64,000 bases of DNA, from the NCBI RefSeq assembly GCF_040358255.1, contig NZ_CP132938.1:5208001-5272000 (forward strand), read 5' to 3'. Below are positions 25,450 to 35,001 of this stretch, piece after piece. A program made the translations under genes and the position numbers. Within the stretch, counting starts at the first letter, position 1. Each line of letters starts with the position of its first letter. The notes beneath the pieces are model-generated. The model was not told the DNA's origin. It saw only the letters and a list, made by a program, of their open reading frames with translations, and did no database searches. This stretch comes from Tunturibacter gelidoferens. Its GTDB lineage: Bacteria > Acidobacteriota > Terriglobia > Terriglobales > Acidobacteriaceae.

Positions 25450-26883
25450 TTACGTCCTTGAAGTTCGGCCCGCAATCGCCGCCGGAAGCTTCCCGTAGAT
25501 ATTCCCGAATCCGCCATTGGAAAGGATCGCAACAACATCTCCCTCTCGCAACTCGGGCGCAACCGCTCCGACGATCGCATCGGCATCGGCCAGCAAACTC
25601 GCAGGTACTCCGCGCTTGTTCAAAGCACTCACAACATGGTCCGGGTGCAATCGTTCGTCCGCTGGAATGCTCTCGGACTTGAAGACCGAGGCCAGTACGA
25701 CCCGGTCCGCCAGCGCGAGGCTGTCCACCAGATCGAGCTCAAAGACATTCCGCCTCAGCGTATTGGACCGCGGCTCCAGCACCGCCCAGAGGCGTCTGTT
25801 CGGGTAGGATTCGCGCAACGCCCGGAGAGTCTCGCGAATCGCCGTCGGATGATGCGCAAAGTCGTCGATTACGGTGACGCCCCCCACAACGGAACGGACT
25901 TCGAGCCTTCGCTTCACGCTCTTGAAGGTCGCCAGCGCCTCGACGATCGCCCCAGTCGGAACACCCTGCCCTGCTGCAAGCGCCGCCGCCGCCGTAGCGT
26001 TGAGCGCGTTATGCGCCCCCGCCATCGGCAGGCTCAGATCAGCAAACGGAGCACCCGCGCGCGTCACCGTCCAGCGAGTCAACGCCCCTTCATGCCGCAG
26101 ATCTGCAAGACGCCAATGCGACAGAGGATCGAAGCCATATCGCTCCACCGCGCAGAAGGCCTTCTCGATACACTCACTCACGTTCTCGCTGCCATCGAAC
26201 GCAACAATCCGCCCGCGCCCCGGCACAAGATTGACCAGCCGCTTGAACGCAGTCTTCACCGCGCCAAGATCAGCGTAGATATCCGCATGATCGAACTCGA
26301 CATGAGTCAAGATCAGAGCATCGGGAAAGTAATGCAGAAACTTTGGCCCCTTGTCGAAGAAGGCGGTGTCGTACTCATCGCCCTCCAGCAGAAATGGCCT
26401 GGTCGAACGAACCATGAAGCTGGTCCCGAAGTTCTCCGCAACGCCACCAATCAGAAACGAGGGCGCCAGCGCGGGGTTCTGTCTCGACGCAACCTCATAG
26501 ATCCACGCCAGCATGCTCGTAGTCGTCGTCTTGCCATGCGTCCCCGCAACTACCAGCGACTCCCGCCCCGGCAGAAACTCATCATGCAGAATCGAGGCCA
26601 TCGAACAAAATGGAATCCGTGTATCAAGCACGTACTCCAGCTCCACGTTGCCCCGCGAGATCGCGTTCCCAACCACGACCAGGTCCGGCCTCGGTTCCAG
26701 ATTGCTCTCTGAAAATGGTTCACGAATCGGAATTTTAAGCGAAGCCAGCAGATCACTCATCGGCGGATAGGCGGCCGTGTCCGACCCCGTAACACGGTGT
26801 CCTTGAAGCTGCAGCATTCCGGCCAGCGAGGCCATCGCCGTACCGCAGATGCCGATCAGATGAATGTGTTTGGAATTTTGCAT
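25450..26883 (-). CDS. mpl: UDP-N-acetylmuramate:L-Ala-gamma-D-Glu-meso-DAP ligase
   Basis: A 477-residue Mur-ligase-fold enzyme for murein tripeptide recycling. The N-terminal Rossmann motif is IHLIGICGTAMASLAGML, the ATP loop GTHGKTTTTSMLAW, and the central motif DDFAHHPTAIRETL with EPRSNTLRRNVF in the C-terminal domain. The latter two features fit Mpl rather than MurC. It is followed by plsC and preceded by the LD-carboxypeptidase gene (16 bp gap). Together with dapF this is a murein-precursor and recycling cluster. Confidence 0.95.
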   Translation of the reverse strand: MQNSKHIHLIGICGTAMASLAGMLQLQGHRVTGSDTAAYPPMSDLLASLKIPIREPFSESNLEPRPDLVVVGNAISRGNVELEYVLDTRIPFCSMASILHDEFLPGRESLVVAGTHGKTTTTSMLAWIYEVASRQNPALAPSFLIGGVAENFGTSFMVRSTRPFLLEGDEYDTAFFDKGPKFLHYFPDALILTHVEFDHADIYADLGAVKTAFKRLVNLVPGRGRIVAFDGSENVSECIEKAFCAVERYGFDPLSHWRLADLRHEGALTRWTVTRAGAPFADLSLPMAGAHNALNATAAAALAAGQGVPTGAIVEALATFKSVKRRLEVRSVVGGVTVIDDFAHHPTAIRETLRALRESYPNRRLWAVLEPRSNTLRRNVFELDLVDSLALADRVVLASVFKSESIPADERLHPDHVVSALNKRGVPASLLADADAIVGAVAPELREGDVVAILSNGGFGNIYGKLPAAIAGRTSRT

Positions 26884-26899
26884 GTCGCGAGACTCCAGC

Positions 26900-27844
26900 C
26901 TAACCGCTCACCGCTGCTTCGAGAAGGTGCATCCTCGGATTCCTCGCGTCAGTAAGGTCCAGTCTCGCGGAAACCCCAAGCGGCAACGTCACGTTGTACG
27001 TGCTCACATGCCCACAACGCAGCCCGACCGCAATCGGGCCATCGAACTCACGAAGCGAGTGGAGAATCGCGCTCTCCAGATAGTCTCGCTCCTCCTGCGA
27101 AACACACTGCCCCATATCCCCGAAAACAATCCCCGTCGCTTTTTCAAGAACTCCGGCATAGCGAAGATGCAGCAGCATGCGGTCCCACTGGTACGGCTTC
27201 GTCCCGATGTCCTCCAAAAAGAGAATGCTCTCCCGCTCGATTCGCGGAGCATACGGCGTACCAATCGCCTCCACGAAGATGGACAGACACCCACCCGCGA
27301 CCACGCCCTCCGCCCGCCCCGCACGCAAGACGCGAAGCCCCTCCGCTTCACCAAGCGACCATGCTCCACTGTCCGTCAGACTATGATGCCAGCTCGGAAG
27401 ATCCACGCCATCATCCTGCGAGAAATCCGCCGCCACCATCGGCCCATAGAACGTCGCAAGATTCGCCTCGTTATGAAGCCAGCAATGAAGCGAGGTATGG
27501 TCGCTGTACCCGATAAACAGCTTCGGATTTGATCGGATAAGCGTCGCATCAAGATAAGGCAGCAACTCCGCCGATCCCCACCCACCCCGCGTGCAGACGA
27601 TCCCATCAATCTCCGGATTCGCAAACGCCGCATGCAAATCCTGGAGACGATCCTCAAGTTTGCCCGCATAGTAAAGCGGCCCGTTATCCAAAGCATGCGG
27701 GCTGAGCACGGTGTTGTACCCAAGCCGCTGCAAGTGGGCTATGCCGCGCTCCACCAACTCCGGCTTAGGAGTACTCGCCGGCGACAAAACCGCAAGAGTC
27801 GCGCCTGAACGCAGAGCCCAAGGCTTGAAAAAGGATGCTGTCAC
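26900..27844 (-). CDS. LD-carboxypeptidase (S66 family, LdcA/MccF-like)
   Basis: A 314-residue S66 serine peptidase that removes terminal D-Ala from murein tetrapeptides in the cytoplasm. The nucleophile Ser sits in FIGYSDHTSLHCWL (about 114). The Glu is probable in LFLEDIGTKPYQWDRML, and the His in VGLRCGHVSTYNVTLPLG. VAGGCLSIFVEAIGTP and TRGGWGSAELLPYLD are conserved family segments. It overlaps dapF by four bases (ATGA) upstream and is 16 bp from mpl downstream. The product of this enzyme, tripeptide, is the substrate of Mpl, so the gene order follows the pathway. Confidence 0.93.
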   Translation of the reverse strand: MTASFFKPWALRSGATLAVLSPASTPKPELVERGIAHLQRLGYNTVLSPHALDNGPLYYAGKLEDRLQDLHAAFANPEIDGIVCTRGGWGSAELLPYLDATLIRSNPKLFIGYSDHTSLHCWLHNEANLATFYGPMVAADFSQDDGVDLPSWHHSLTDSGAWSLGEAEGLRVLRAGRAEGVVAGGCLSIFVEAIGTPYAPRIERESILFLEDIGTKPYQWDRMLLHLRYAGVLEKATGIVFGDMGQCVSQEERDYLESAILHSLREFDGPIAVGLRCGHVSTYNVTLPLGVSARLDLTDARNPRMHLLEAAVSG

Positions 27845-28644
27845 AGGGCCGCGACCTCACCTCGGCAGATAATCTCCGCCGGTCCCGTCAAACGCATCAC
27901 TGCATCGTTCGAAGACCACACCGTTCGCTGCGGTCCGCCTTCCGCAATCGCGGTCAACTCCCGTTCAGAGCCGCGAAGCGCCATCGCCGCTGCCGAAGAA
28001 GCGCACGTGCCCGTCCCGGACGAGGTGGTAGGCCCGCAGCCCCTCTCAAAGATGCGAAAAGCTATCTCCGAAGGCGACAGAACCCGAACGAACTCAACGT
28101 TGGTCCCATGAGGAAATAAGGGACTCCCACTGATCTGCGCCCCAAGCTCCTGCCAGCTCAACCCATGCGCGCTGAAATCTTCGCTATCAACGAAGAGAAC
28201 GAAGTGAGGGTTGCCAACATTCACCATCGCACCCGGCACCTCGCCAACCCCTGGCAGCACAATCGTGCGTTGCATCACACGAGGAACACCCATCTCGCTC
28301 TCGATCAGATAGAGCGGATCGTTCGACTCAATCACATGGCAGGTTCGCAGGCCACCATGAGTCCCAAGCGCGACCTCCTGCCTTCCCTCACTGGTCGCCA
28401 GCCACGCAGCAACGCAGCGCGTCCCATTACCCGAGAGTTCCGCCTCACTTCCGTCCGCATTGAAGAGCCGCAGAAAAAACTCACCGTTCGCCCTTCGATC
28501 CAAAAACTCAATTCCATCCGCACCAACACTGGTGTTCCGTGCACAGAGCTTCCGGGCAAGCTCGGCATGTCGACGCTGTGCGAGCGGCTCCTCAATGATC
28601 AGAAAGTCGTTACCGCAAGCATGCGCTTTGACGAAAGAAATCAT
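27841..28644 (-). CDS. dapF: Diaminopimelate epimerase
   Basis: A 267-residue PLP-independent racemase that converts LL-DAP to meso-DAP for lysine and murein synthesis. The two catalytic Cys are seen in SGNGTRCVAAW and GTGTCASSAAA. The N-terminus FVKAHACGNDFLI and the central GNPHFVLFVD segment are family-typical. It overlaps the LD-carboxypeptidase gene by four bases and follows the glycosyltransferase gene by 44 bp. Confidence 0.96.
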   Translation of the reverse strand: MISFVKAHACGNDFLIIEEPLAQRRHAELARKLCARNTSVGADGIEFLDRRANGEFFLRLFNADGSEAELSGNGTRCVAAWLATSEGRQEVALGTHGGLRTCHVIESNDPLYLIESEMGVPRVMQRTIVLPGVGEVPGAMVNVGNPHFVLFVDSEDFSAHGLSWQELGAQISGSPLFPHGTNVEFVRVLSPSEIAFRIFERGCGPTTSSGTGTCASSAAAMALRGSERELTAIAEGGPQRTVWSSNDAVMRLTGPAEIICRGEVAAL

Positions 28645-28688
28645 GTGCTCCTATTGTGCCTCATGGCGATATGCGAGGTCGGCTGACC

Positions 28689-30395
28689 CTACTTTGGCGA
28701 TGCAACACTCGATCGGTCGGACTTGTAGATCCGTGCGCAAGGCTGGCCGCTCGTGCAAAGAATCGTCAACTCGGTGAGTCCCTGAGGATGCATCGCGACA
28801 GCAGCCGCCACCGGATCTCCGGCAACTGCGACAACATAGCCCGCGTGCTCAGCAGGCGCAGCCAACGCCGCCTGAAAGCTGTCGTAATCTCCTTCGTTGA
28901 CGGTCTGCCGCAGAGGAATTCCTGCATCCTGCAGCGCCCCGATGTGATTGGAGTTGTACATCAGGATGGTCGAGCCGTAGGGGAACTCGCCCAGCTGACG
29001 AGCGAGCGCTGTCTCAAACGCAACACGCGTCGTCGAATTGACAAGCGCCTCTTTCAGCACCAGCGGCGTGCGGTACATCATTCCGACCGTATTCAACGCG
29101 ATCAGCAGAAGCACCACCGGCTGCATCAGTCTCTTGGCAAGCGGCTGCGTCTCGCTCCACCGCCGCTCCATCCACTGCACCGCTACAAACGTAAAGACCG
29201 CCAGCGCCGGCAGCAGCTCCATCCCGTAACGCGAGTTGTAGTAAGAGTGTGGCCAAAGCTGCGGAATGAAGATCGGTACCGAACCATAAGCCACCGAATA
29301 GACATAGAAGGGCAACGGCATCCAGAGCAATAACGACGACAGCGCGAAGCGACGACGTATAGCCAGGATCAGCCCACTCACCGCAGCCGCCATCAGCACA
29401 AACCCAGTCTCCCAGAAGGCAGCGTCCACCTGCGCCGTGCGCGTATAAAACAACAGTGCCCACGCAGGATTATGCCATCCACGATGGTGATGGCCGTTAG
29501 GCGGCATCGTCTTTTTTTCGATCGCGGCCGCCGAATAAGGCCCACGCAAGAAGTCCAGCGGATCATGAAAAAAGTGCTGGTTATAAGCCAGCCAGCTAAC
29601 CGGCCCGGCAATCACGAGCAAGGTGAAAACAACAAAGACAGGAGCTACCTTGCGCCACACCTCACGATTGCGTGCAAGTGAGAAAGTTACAACGCACCAA
29701 ACCGCAGCACCAAGAATCCATCCGTCGTAACGCGTAAAAACAGACCCCAATATGACGATGGCGAGCAGGAGCAGACGACGGTTGACGGCGCTCCGCCGAG
29801 AACCTCTGATTGCAGCGACGCATTCAACGGTAAGCAGTGTGGTCCAGATGAGAAGCATCAGGAACAACGGCTCAGTCATTGCCGTGGTCGAAAGATAAAG
29901 CAGATTCGGATTGAGTGCGTAGAGAGCCGTCGCAGCAAGGGCCCACCGAGGAATCATCATCCAACGCGCAAGCCGATAGATCCCCGCTACGCTGGCGATG
30001 TAGCAGATCAGCGAAGGCCACGCTCCCGCGAGCCCGTTCTGCCACCATTCAACCTTCTGCACAAACGGCAGCATCAGAAGATGGGGCAACGGCAACCAGA
30101 CTCCACCCAGTTGAACAAGCCCGGGGTTGCGCGAGTCCAGAATGCGACGAGCGATTCCGAGATGAGCGACAGCATCACCGTACAGCAGTAAATATCCGCG
30201 TGAGTACGACAGAAGCAGTGCGATAAAAGACAGCAGCACCGCACCCAACGCGACTGGAAAGGTCTCCTGCCGCGTCGCCGGCCTCACATCTTCCGGATCG
30301 AACTCCGCGGCACCCGAACCAGCAGCACGGGCCGCGAAGGCCGATGCCGCCGGCCTGTTGAGCCGGGAGCTCCGAGACGATCTAGACCCCCGCAT
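28689..30395 (-). CDS. GT39-like polytopic membrane glycosyltransferase
   Basis: A 568-residue protein with about ten membrane helices. After the first helix comes YSRGYLLLYGDAVAHLGIARRILDS, an Asp-bearing loop of the kind found in GT-C glycosyltransferases using polyprenyl-phosphate sugars. FTRYDGWILGAAVW and SRYGMELLPALAVF are further loop motifs. I place the start at ATG 30395, giving a 14-base overlap with the PfkB gene; the frame is open further upstream within that gene. The cytoplasmic N-terminus is rich in Ser/Arg. The acceptor is unknown. Its place in a murein cluster may be incidental. Confidence 0.78.
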   Translation of the reverse strand: MRGSRSSRSSRLNRPAASAFAARAAGSGAAEFDPEDVRPATRQETFPVALGAVLLSFIALLLSYSRGYLLLYGDAVAHLGIARRILDSRNPGLVQLGGVWLPLPHLLMLPFVQKVEWWQNGLAGAWPSLICYIASVAGIYRLARWMMIPRWALAATALYALNPNLLYLSTTAMTEPLFLMLLIWTTLLTVECVAAIRGSRRSAVNRRLLLLAIVILGSVFTRYDGWILGAAVWCVVTFSLARNREVWRKVAPVFVVFTLLVIAGPVSWLAYNQHFFHDPLDFLRGPYSAAAIEKKTMPPNGHHHRGWHNPAWALLFYTRTAQVDAAFWETGFVLMAAAVSGLILAIRRRFALSSLLLWMPLPFYVYSVAYGSVPIFIPQLWPHSYYNSRYGMELLPALAVFTFVAVQWMERRWSETQPLAKRLMQPVVLLLIALNTVGMMYRTPLVLKEALVNSTTRVAFETALARQLGEFPYGSTILMYNSNHIGALQDAGIPLRQTVNEGDYDSFQAALAAPAEHAGYVVAVAGDPVAAAVAMHPQGLTELTILCTSGQPCARIYKSDRSSVASPK

Positions 30396-31326
30396 GTTCA
30401 AGGTGCGAGATCTCCAGGAAGAGCTTGAATCGTTCATCGATCTCTTCACGAGACACATTCTGAAGACGCTCGGTTCCGAAGCGCTCCACCGCAAACGAAC
30501 CCATCACGCCACCATAAAACATCGCAGTCCGAAGAACCGCCGGAGTCAATTCAGCCTGCGACGCAAGGTATCCGTAGAAGCCGCCCGCAAAAGAATCCCC
30601 GGCGCCAGTAGGATCAACCACCTCCGCGAGAGGAAGCGCCGGTGCCCGGAACGGACGCAGCGCCTTGCCAACACCAGGGAACGAGCGATCGCTGAAGAAA
30701 GCAGTCGCGCCATACTCGCCATGCTTGACCACCAGCGTCTTCGGTCCCATGCCGAGCACCTTCTCTGCCGCCAGAACCAGATTCCGTTCACCGGCCAGCA
30801 TGCGAGCCTCACCATCATTGATCAGCAGCACATCGAGCTCGCGCAGCACCTTGGCAAGATTCGCAGAGTGATCGGCAATCCAGTAGTTCATCGTATCGCC
30901 GCAGACCATCCGGACATTGGACATCTGACTCCGCACGCGAGACTGCAGCACCGGATCGATATTCGCAAGAAAGAGATACTCGCTGTCTTTATACGCATCC
31001 GGAATCTTCGGCTCGAAGGTCTCGAACACATTCAGGTCCGTACCTAGAGTCTTCGCCTCGTCCATATTCCCCGAATAGGAGCCGGTCCAGTGAAAGCTCA
31101 GCCCCTCCGACCGCTCGATACCCCTCGTATCAATGCCGCGACGAGTAAAAATCGCCTCATGTTCAGCAGTGAAGTCTTTCCCCACAACGGCAATAACACG
31201 TACCGACGTGAAGTAACTGGCAGCAAGCGAGAAGTGCGTTGCCGCGCCCCCCAGGCAGTCCTTCACAGCACCATGGGGAGTTTCAATGTTATCGAATGCC
31301 ACCGAACCTACAACAAGAATTGCCAT
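30382..31326 (-). CDS. PfkB-family carbohydrate/nucleoside kinase
   Basis: A 314-residue ribokinase-fold enzyme. The N-terminal LVVGSVAFDNIETPHG and GGAATHFSLAASYF bind the substrate. The catalytic and anion-hole motif is DPTGAGDSFAGGFYGYL, where the Asp acts as base. The gene lies 76 bp after mtnP on the same strand. In that context an adenosine-, nucleoside- or methylthioribose-type substrate is possible, but the sequence does not decide it. Confidence 0.85.
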   Translation of the reverse strand: MAILVVGSVAFDNIETPHGAVKDCLGGAATHFSLAASYFTSVRVIAVVGKDFTAEHEAIFTRRGIDTRGIERSEGLSFHWTGSYSGNMDEAKTLGTDLNVFETFEPKIPDAYKDSEYLFLANIDPVLQSRVRSQMSNVRMVCGDTMNYWIADHSANLAKVLRELDVLLINDGEARMLAGERNLVLAAEKVLGMGPKTLVVKHGEYGATAFFSDRSFPGVGKALRPFRAPALPLAEVVDPTGAGDSFAGGFYGYLASQAELTPAVLRTAMFYGGVMGSFAVERFGTERLQNVSREEIDERFKLFLEISHLEHAGV

Positions 31327-31402
31327 AAACTCCCTTTTTGCACACTTGGTTTTTGATTAGTAACTATTCCTGATACATAAGTCTAAGGCGCAAATAATTC
31401 CC

Positions 31403-32296
31403 TCAAAGATACTTACCGAGAAGCAGCGACAGCTTCTGCTTTGTCTCCTCTGGAATTACCTTGCGATCAGTAAGAATGGCATACTTCAAAGCTTCAACGC
31501 AGGCGCAACCCTTCGGCATATCCGCCGGCATCGCCGCAACAGCCGCACGCACCACCTTGGAAGCGTTGTCTGCATTCTGATGCATCACGGCAACAATCTG
31601 ATCTACGGTCACGTCGTCATGGCCCGCGCGCCAGCAGTCGTAGTCAGTGACCATCGCCACGGTGGCGTAGCAGAGCTCGGCCTCGCGAGCGAGCTTCGCC
31701 TCCTGCAGATTAGTCATTCCAATCACATCTGCGCCCCAGCTTCTATAGAGGTTCGATTCCGCCCGGGTGGAGAACTGCGGTCCCTCCATGCAGACATACG
31801 TCCCACCAGGCTTGCCGACCACACCAACGGTGTCGCAGGCCTGTTTCAACACGTCGGCCAGCGCCGCGCAGATCGGATCGCCGAAGGCGACATGAGCAAC
31901 GATGCCCTCGCCAAAAAATGTAGAAGCGCGAGCAAAGGTGCGGTCGATAAACTGATCCGGAATTATGAAGTCCGTCGGCTTGTGTTCTTCTTTCAGCGAG
32001 CCCACGGCCGAGACCGAAAGAATCGAATCGACACCCAGCATCTTCATCGCAAAGATGTTTGCGCGGAAGTTTAACTCACTGGGGAGAATGCGATGACCAC
32101 GCCCATGACGAGCGAGGAAAGCGACGTTGCGGCCTTCGAGTTCGCCCAGAACAAAAGCATCCGACGGCTCGCCGAATGGAGTTGTCAGGCGTTCCTCGCG
32201 CACATTGGTTAGCCCGGGCATGGCGTACAGACCGCTGCCCCCGATAATTCCAATCTCTGCCTTCTTCAAAATAACATTGCTCCCTTTAGCGGACAC
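31403..32296 (-). CDS. mtnP: S-methyl-5'-thioadenosine phosphorylase
   Basis: A 297-residue nucleoside phosphorylase of the MTAP type, which splits methylthioadenosine to adenine and 5-methylthioribose-1-phosphate. Family motifs visible are IGIIGGSGLYAMPGL, LARHGRGHRILPSELNFRAN, YVCMEGPQFSTRAESNLYRSWGADVIGMTNLQEAKLAREAELCYATVAMVTDYDCW. It starts 11 bp after the metallopeptidase-like gene and is followed by the PfkB kinase. No other methionine-salvage gene is in the window. Confidence 0.95.
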   Translation of the reverse strand: MSAKGSNVILKKAEIGIIGGSGLYAMPGLTNVREERLTTPFGEPSDAFVLGELEGRNVAFLARHGRGHRILPSELNFRANIFAMKMLGVDSILSVSAVGSLKEEHKPTDFIIPDQFIDRTFARASTFFGEGIVAHVAFGDPICAALADVLKQACDTVGVVGKPGGTYVCMEGPQFSTRAESNLYRSWGADVIGMTNLQEAKLAREAELCYATVAMVTDYDCWRAGHDDVTVDQIVAVMHQNADNASKVVRAAVAAMPADMPKGCACVEALKYAILTDRKVIPEETKQKLSLLLGKYL

Positions 32297-32307
32297 GTGG
32301 CGGCTAG

Positions 32308-33876
32308 CTACTTCGCCCCTCTGGAAGTATACCGTTGCAGGCTGCTTTCACTCACTGCGCCAAAGGACGCCAGAACCCGCGACATCGACAATGCCGGTTC
32401 CCTCTCTGGCATAACAGCCTGTTGCATCGGCCCCTGCGGCTGTATGCTTGTGATTGTGTCGCGCAGCTTTCGTGCGAGTGCCAGGTTGAAACCTTCACCA
32501 ACAAAGACGGCATCTCCCAGTCGAGAGATCAGAACATCTCCCTCGTTCGTGGAGTAAACCAGTTCCGTCTCATCGACCTCATCTTTCTTCCGCTCCACAA
32601 CGTTGGAGTACTTTCTCGGAATCTGTGCCGCGTAGATGCGAAGGAAAGAACTCGCCGAGTCGGCATTTTTCCAGCGCGAGTAGTAGAGCAACCCGATAGA
32701 GGCCGTCGACTCCTTCTCCGCCGCAGTCACAGCCGATTTGCGTTGCGCTGCGTAGTAGACACCGCCGTTCCACTCCGGCGCCAGCGCAGTTCCAATCTCT
32801 CTTCCACCAAACAGCTCGGCAAGAATGCGAACATCCAGTTCTCCCATCACGCCGATGTCATACGGTGCATACTCCGGGTCAAGCAGCGGATGAATATCCG
32901 GTAACCGAATCACCGGCACCGGTGCATGCGCCATGTAGGCCTGCGGATTCATAATCTCGAAGCTCGAAGACGGCGGATTCGCAAGCACGCCACTGAACGC
33001 CGCTTCTTTGCCCGCCTTGACCAAAATCGCCTGCTCGAAGCTAAGCCCTTCGCCATACGGAAACAGCAAAGATTCCTGGAGCAGAAGAGGCGCCCGTGCC
33101 ATCACAGGCGAGCCGCCCGTATCTGTCACCTGGTCCTTCAACTTGTCCGCTAGATCCGGCGCGTCGGCAATCGTCTTCCCCGATTTCCGCAACGTGTAAT
33201 CGATGAAGACAGCCATCGCCTGCCCCTCCGCCACGGCGGTACGTGCGGTGTCTGCCTCATCGACCTGCAGATGATGATTGTCCTCCTGCACGTTATAGGA
33301 GGTGTTAGCCAGACTCACATCAGACCAACTGGTCAGATTGATCCTCTGATCCTGCAGAGCGTGAGTCAGTTCATGCGCCAGCACCGGCTTCTGCTCGTCA
33401 GGTTCGATCCAGTCAAGCAGATTAACCGTCTTCGTCTTGTTGTCGTAAAACCCGGCAACCTGCTCGGTCAACAGCGACAGCAGAAACGGTCGAAGATGAA
33501 AATCGCGATCGAGCATCCCGAACTTCTTAAGCACAACCTCCGACCGCTCCATGCGCTTAGCGCCTTCATCCTCGTCGAACTTTTCCTTGAGATAGCGATT
33601 GACCTGATCGCGCGAGATTAGTTTGCGCTTCACGGTATGCTCAATCGGCAACTTGGTGTCGCTGCTCACGAAGTTCAGAATCTCATCCACAGAACGAAAA
33701 AGCTCCTTCGCCTGCTGCTTCGTCATTGGCTGCTGACTCGCGGCAGGCGAAGCTGGCTGAGGAACACTTTGGGTCGCCGTCTGCGCTGCGTATGCAAAAC
33801 TTGTCGACCACAGCGCAAACGCCGCAATCATCTTCGTCGAACCCTCGCTCCCGGCCCAAAGCCTTCCCAGCAACAT
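32308..33876 (-). CDS. Putative exported zinc metallopeptidase (HELTH)
   Basis: A 522-residue protein with a hydrophobic export segment (about 16-31; start could be ATG 33876 or 33831). The catalytic-looking motif is VLAHELTHALQDQ (about 165-177), preceded by AGFYDNKTKTVNLLDW. A downstream Glu in ARTAVAEGQAMAVF could be the third zinc ligand of a gluzincin. The second half has no motif that I recognise. It is the first gene of the long minus-strand run mtnP-pfkB-glycosyltransferase-dapF-LD-carboxypeptidase-mpl-plsC. Its substrate is unknown. Confidence 0.75.
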   Translation of the reverse strand: MLLGRLWAGSEGSTKMIAAFALWSTSFAYAAQTATQSVPQPASPAASQQPMTKQQAKELFRSVDEILNFVSSDTKLPIEHTVKRKLISRDQVNRYLKEKFDEDEGAKRMERSEVVLKKFGMLDRDFHLRPFLLSLLTEQVAGFYDNKTKTVNLLDWIEPDEQKPVLAHELTHALQDQRINLTSWSDVSLANTSYNVQEDNHHLQVDEADTARTAVAEGQAMAVFIDYTLRKSGKTIADAPDLADKLKDQVTDTGGSPVMARAPLLLQESLLFPYGEGLSFEQAILVKAGKEAAFSGVLANPPSSSFEIMNPQAYMAHAPVPVIRLPDIHPLLDPEYAPYDIGVMGELDVRILAELFGGREIGTALAPEWNGGVYYAAQRKSAVTAAEKESTASIGLLYYSRWKNADSASSFLRIYAAQIPRKYSNVVERKKDEVDETELVYSTNEGDVLISRLGDAVFVGEGFNLALARKLRDTITSIQPQGPMQQAVMPEREPALSMSRVLASFGAVSESSLQRYTSRGAK

Positions 33877-33895
33877 AACCCTCTCGATCCACCGC

Positions 33896-33901
33896 TATAA
33901 T
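33896..33901 (+). promoter_or_regulatory. TATAAT -10 box for the YgfZ-like gene
   Basis: A consensus TATAAT lies 33 bases before ATG 33935, in the 58-bp divergent gap. No good -35 was found 16-18 bases upstream. Confidence 0.45.
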
Positions 33902-33934
33902 CAAGTGTACGCAAGTTTCTCGCATCATTTCGTC

Positions 33935-34999
33935 ATGAGTTCACCAACACAATCCGACATCTCGATCTCATCAACTTCGACCCCCGCCTCGCGGCTTACG
34001 GCGCTCCTCCAGAACACCGGCCTATCCCCTTTGCACAATACCGGCTGGATCCGAGTCACCGGAGAAGACCGCGTCCGTTGGTTGAACGGAATGGTCACCA
34101 ACTCCATCCAGCACCTGACTGCCGGCGAGGGCAACTATAACTTCTTCCTCAGCGTTCAAGGCCGCATCCAGGGCGACGCCACCATCTTCGCCCGCCCAGA
34201 CGATCTCCTCATGGAGACAACCTCGCCTCAGGTCGCAGGCTTAATCGCGCTCCTCGACCGGTTCATCATCATGGACGACGTCGAACTCGCAGACATCAGC
34301 AGCACGCGATCGGGTCTGTTAATCGCTGGTCCCAAAGCAGCCTCGCTCCTACAGCAAATCGGTCTGACAACCGATAATCTCGCAGCCCTTGCGATGCGCT
34401 CACTCACCTGGAACGACTCTGAAGTGGACATCCTTCACGCCTACAGTCCTCTGGTACCGCGGTATGAATTGTGGGCCGATGAAGCGACAACCGCAAAGCT
34501 CTCCGGCACCCTTCAGAATCTCGGCACACCGCTCTGCGAAGATCAAAGCCTCGAATGGCTTCGCGTGCTCGAAGGAACTCCGCAGATCGGAACCGATATC
34601 CGCGACCGCGAACTCCCGCAGGAGACTGCCCAGACGCGCGCCCTGCACTTCGCCAAAGGCTGCTATCTCGGCCAGGAGATCGTCGAGCGGATCCGTTCCC
34701 GAGGCAACGTCAATCGCACCTTCAGCGGCTTCCGTCTCGCAGGCGACCTCCCCGCCGCCGGCACAGCCCTCGAAGCGGACGGCAAGCAAATCGGCGAACT
34801 CACCAGCGTCGCTGCCATTCCTCTGCCCGGCGAAGTCCCCACCACCAACCTCGCATTCGGCTACATCCGTCGCGAGGCTTTAGACCGCGGCCTCCCAATC
34901 GCGTACCCCGGCGGTGTCGCCACGCCGGTATCGCTTCCCTTTTCGCAGCCTGCAGCCTCCGCGCCACCGGTTGCATCTGAACCTCCTGAAAGAGTGTGA
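33935..34999 (+). CDS. YgfZ/GcvT-domain folate-binding protein
   Basis: A 354-residue protein of the YgfZ (COG0354) family, which uses tetrahydrofolate and helps Fe-S cluster assembly or repair. The diagnostic motif is KGCYLGQEIVERI with RGNVNR following. The N-terminal part (DRVRWLNGMVTNSIQHLTAGEGNYNFFLSVQGRIQGDATIF) is the GcvT-like core. ATG 33935 was preferred to an in-frame GTG at 33905, because it follows a TATAAT box at a normal distance and starts the coherent sequence. It is followed after 2 bases by the DUF1844 gene. Confidence 0.9.
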   Translation: MSSPTQSDISISSTSTPASRLTALLQNTGLSPLHNTGWIRVTGEDRVRWLNGMVTNSIQHLTAGEGNYNFFLSVQGRIQGDATIFARPDDLLMETTSPQVAGLIALLDRFIIMDDVELADISSTRSGLLIAGPKAASLLQQIGLTTDNLAALAMRSLTWNDSEVDILHAYSPLVPRYELWADEATTAKLSGTLQNLGTPLCEDQSLEWLRVLEGTPQIGTDIRDRELPQETAQTRALHFAKGCYLGQEIVERIRSRGNVNRTFSGFRLAGDLPAAGTALEADGKQIGELTSVAAIPLPGEVPTTNLAFGYIRREALDRGLPIAYPGGVATPVSLPFSQPAASAPPVASEPPERV

Positions 35000-35001
35000 T
35001 C

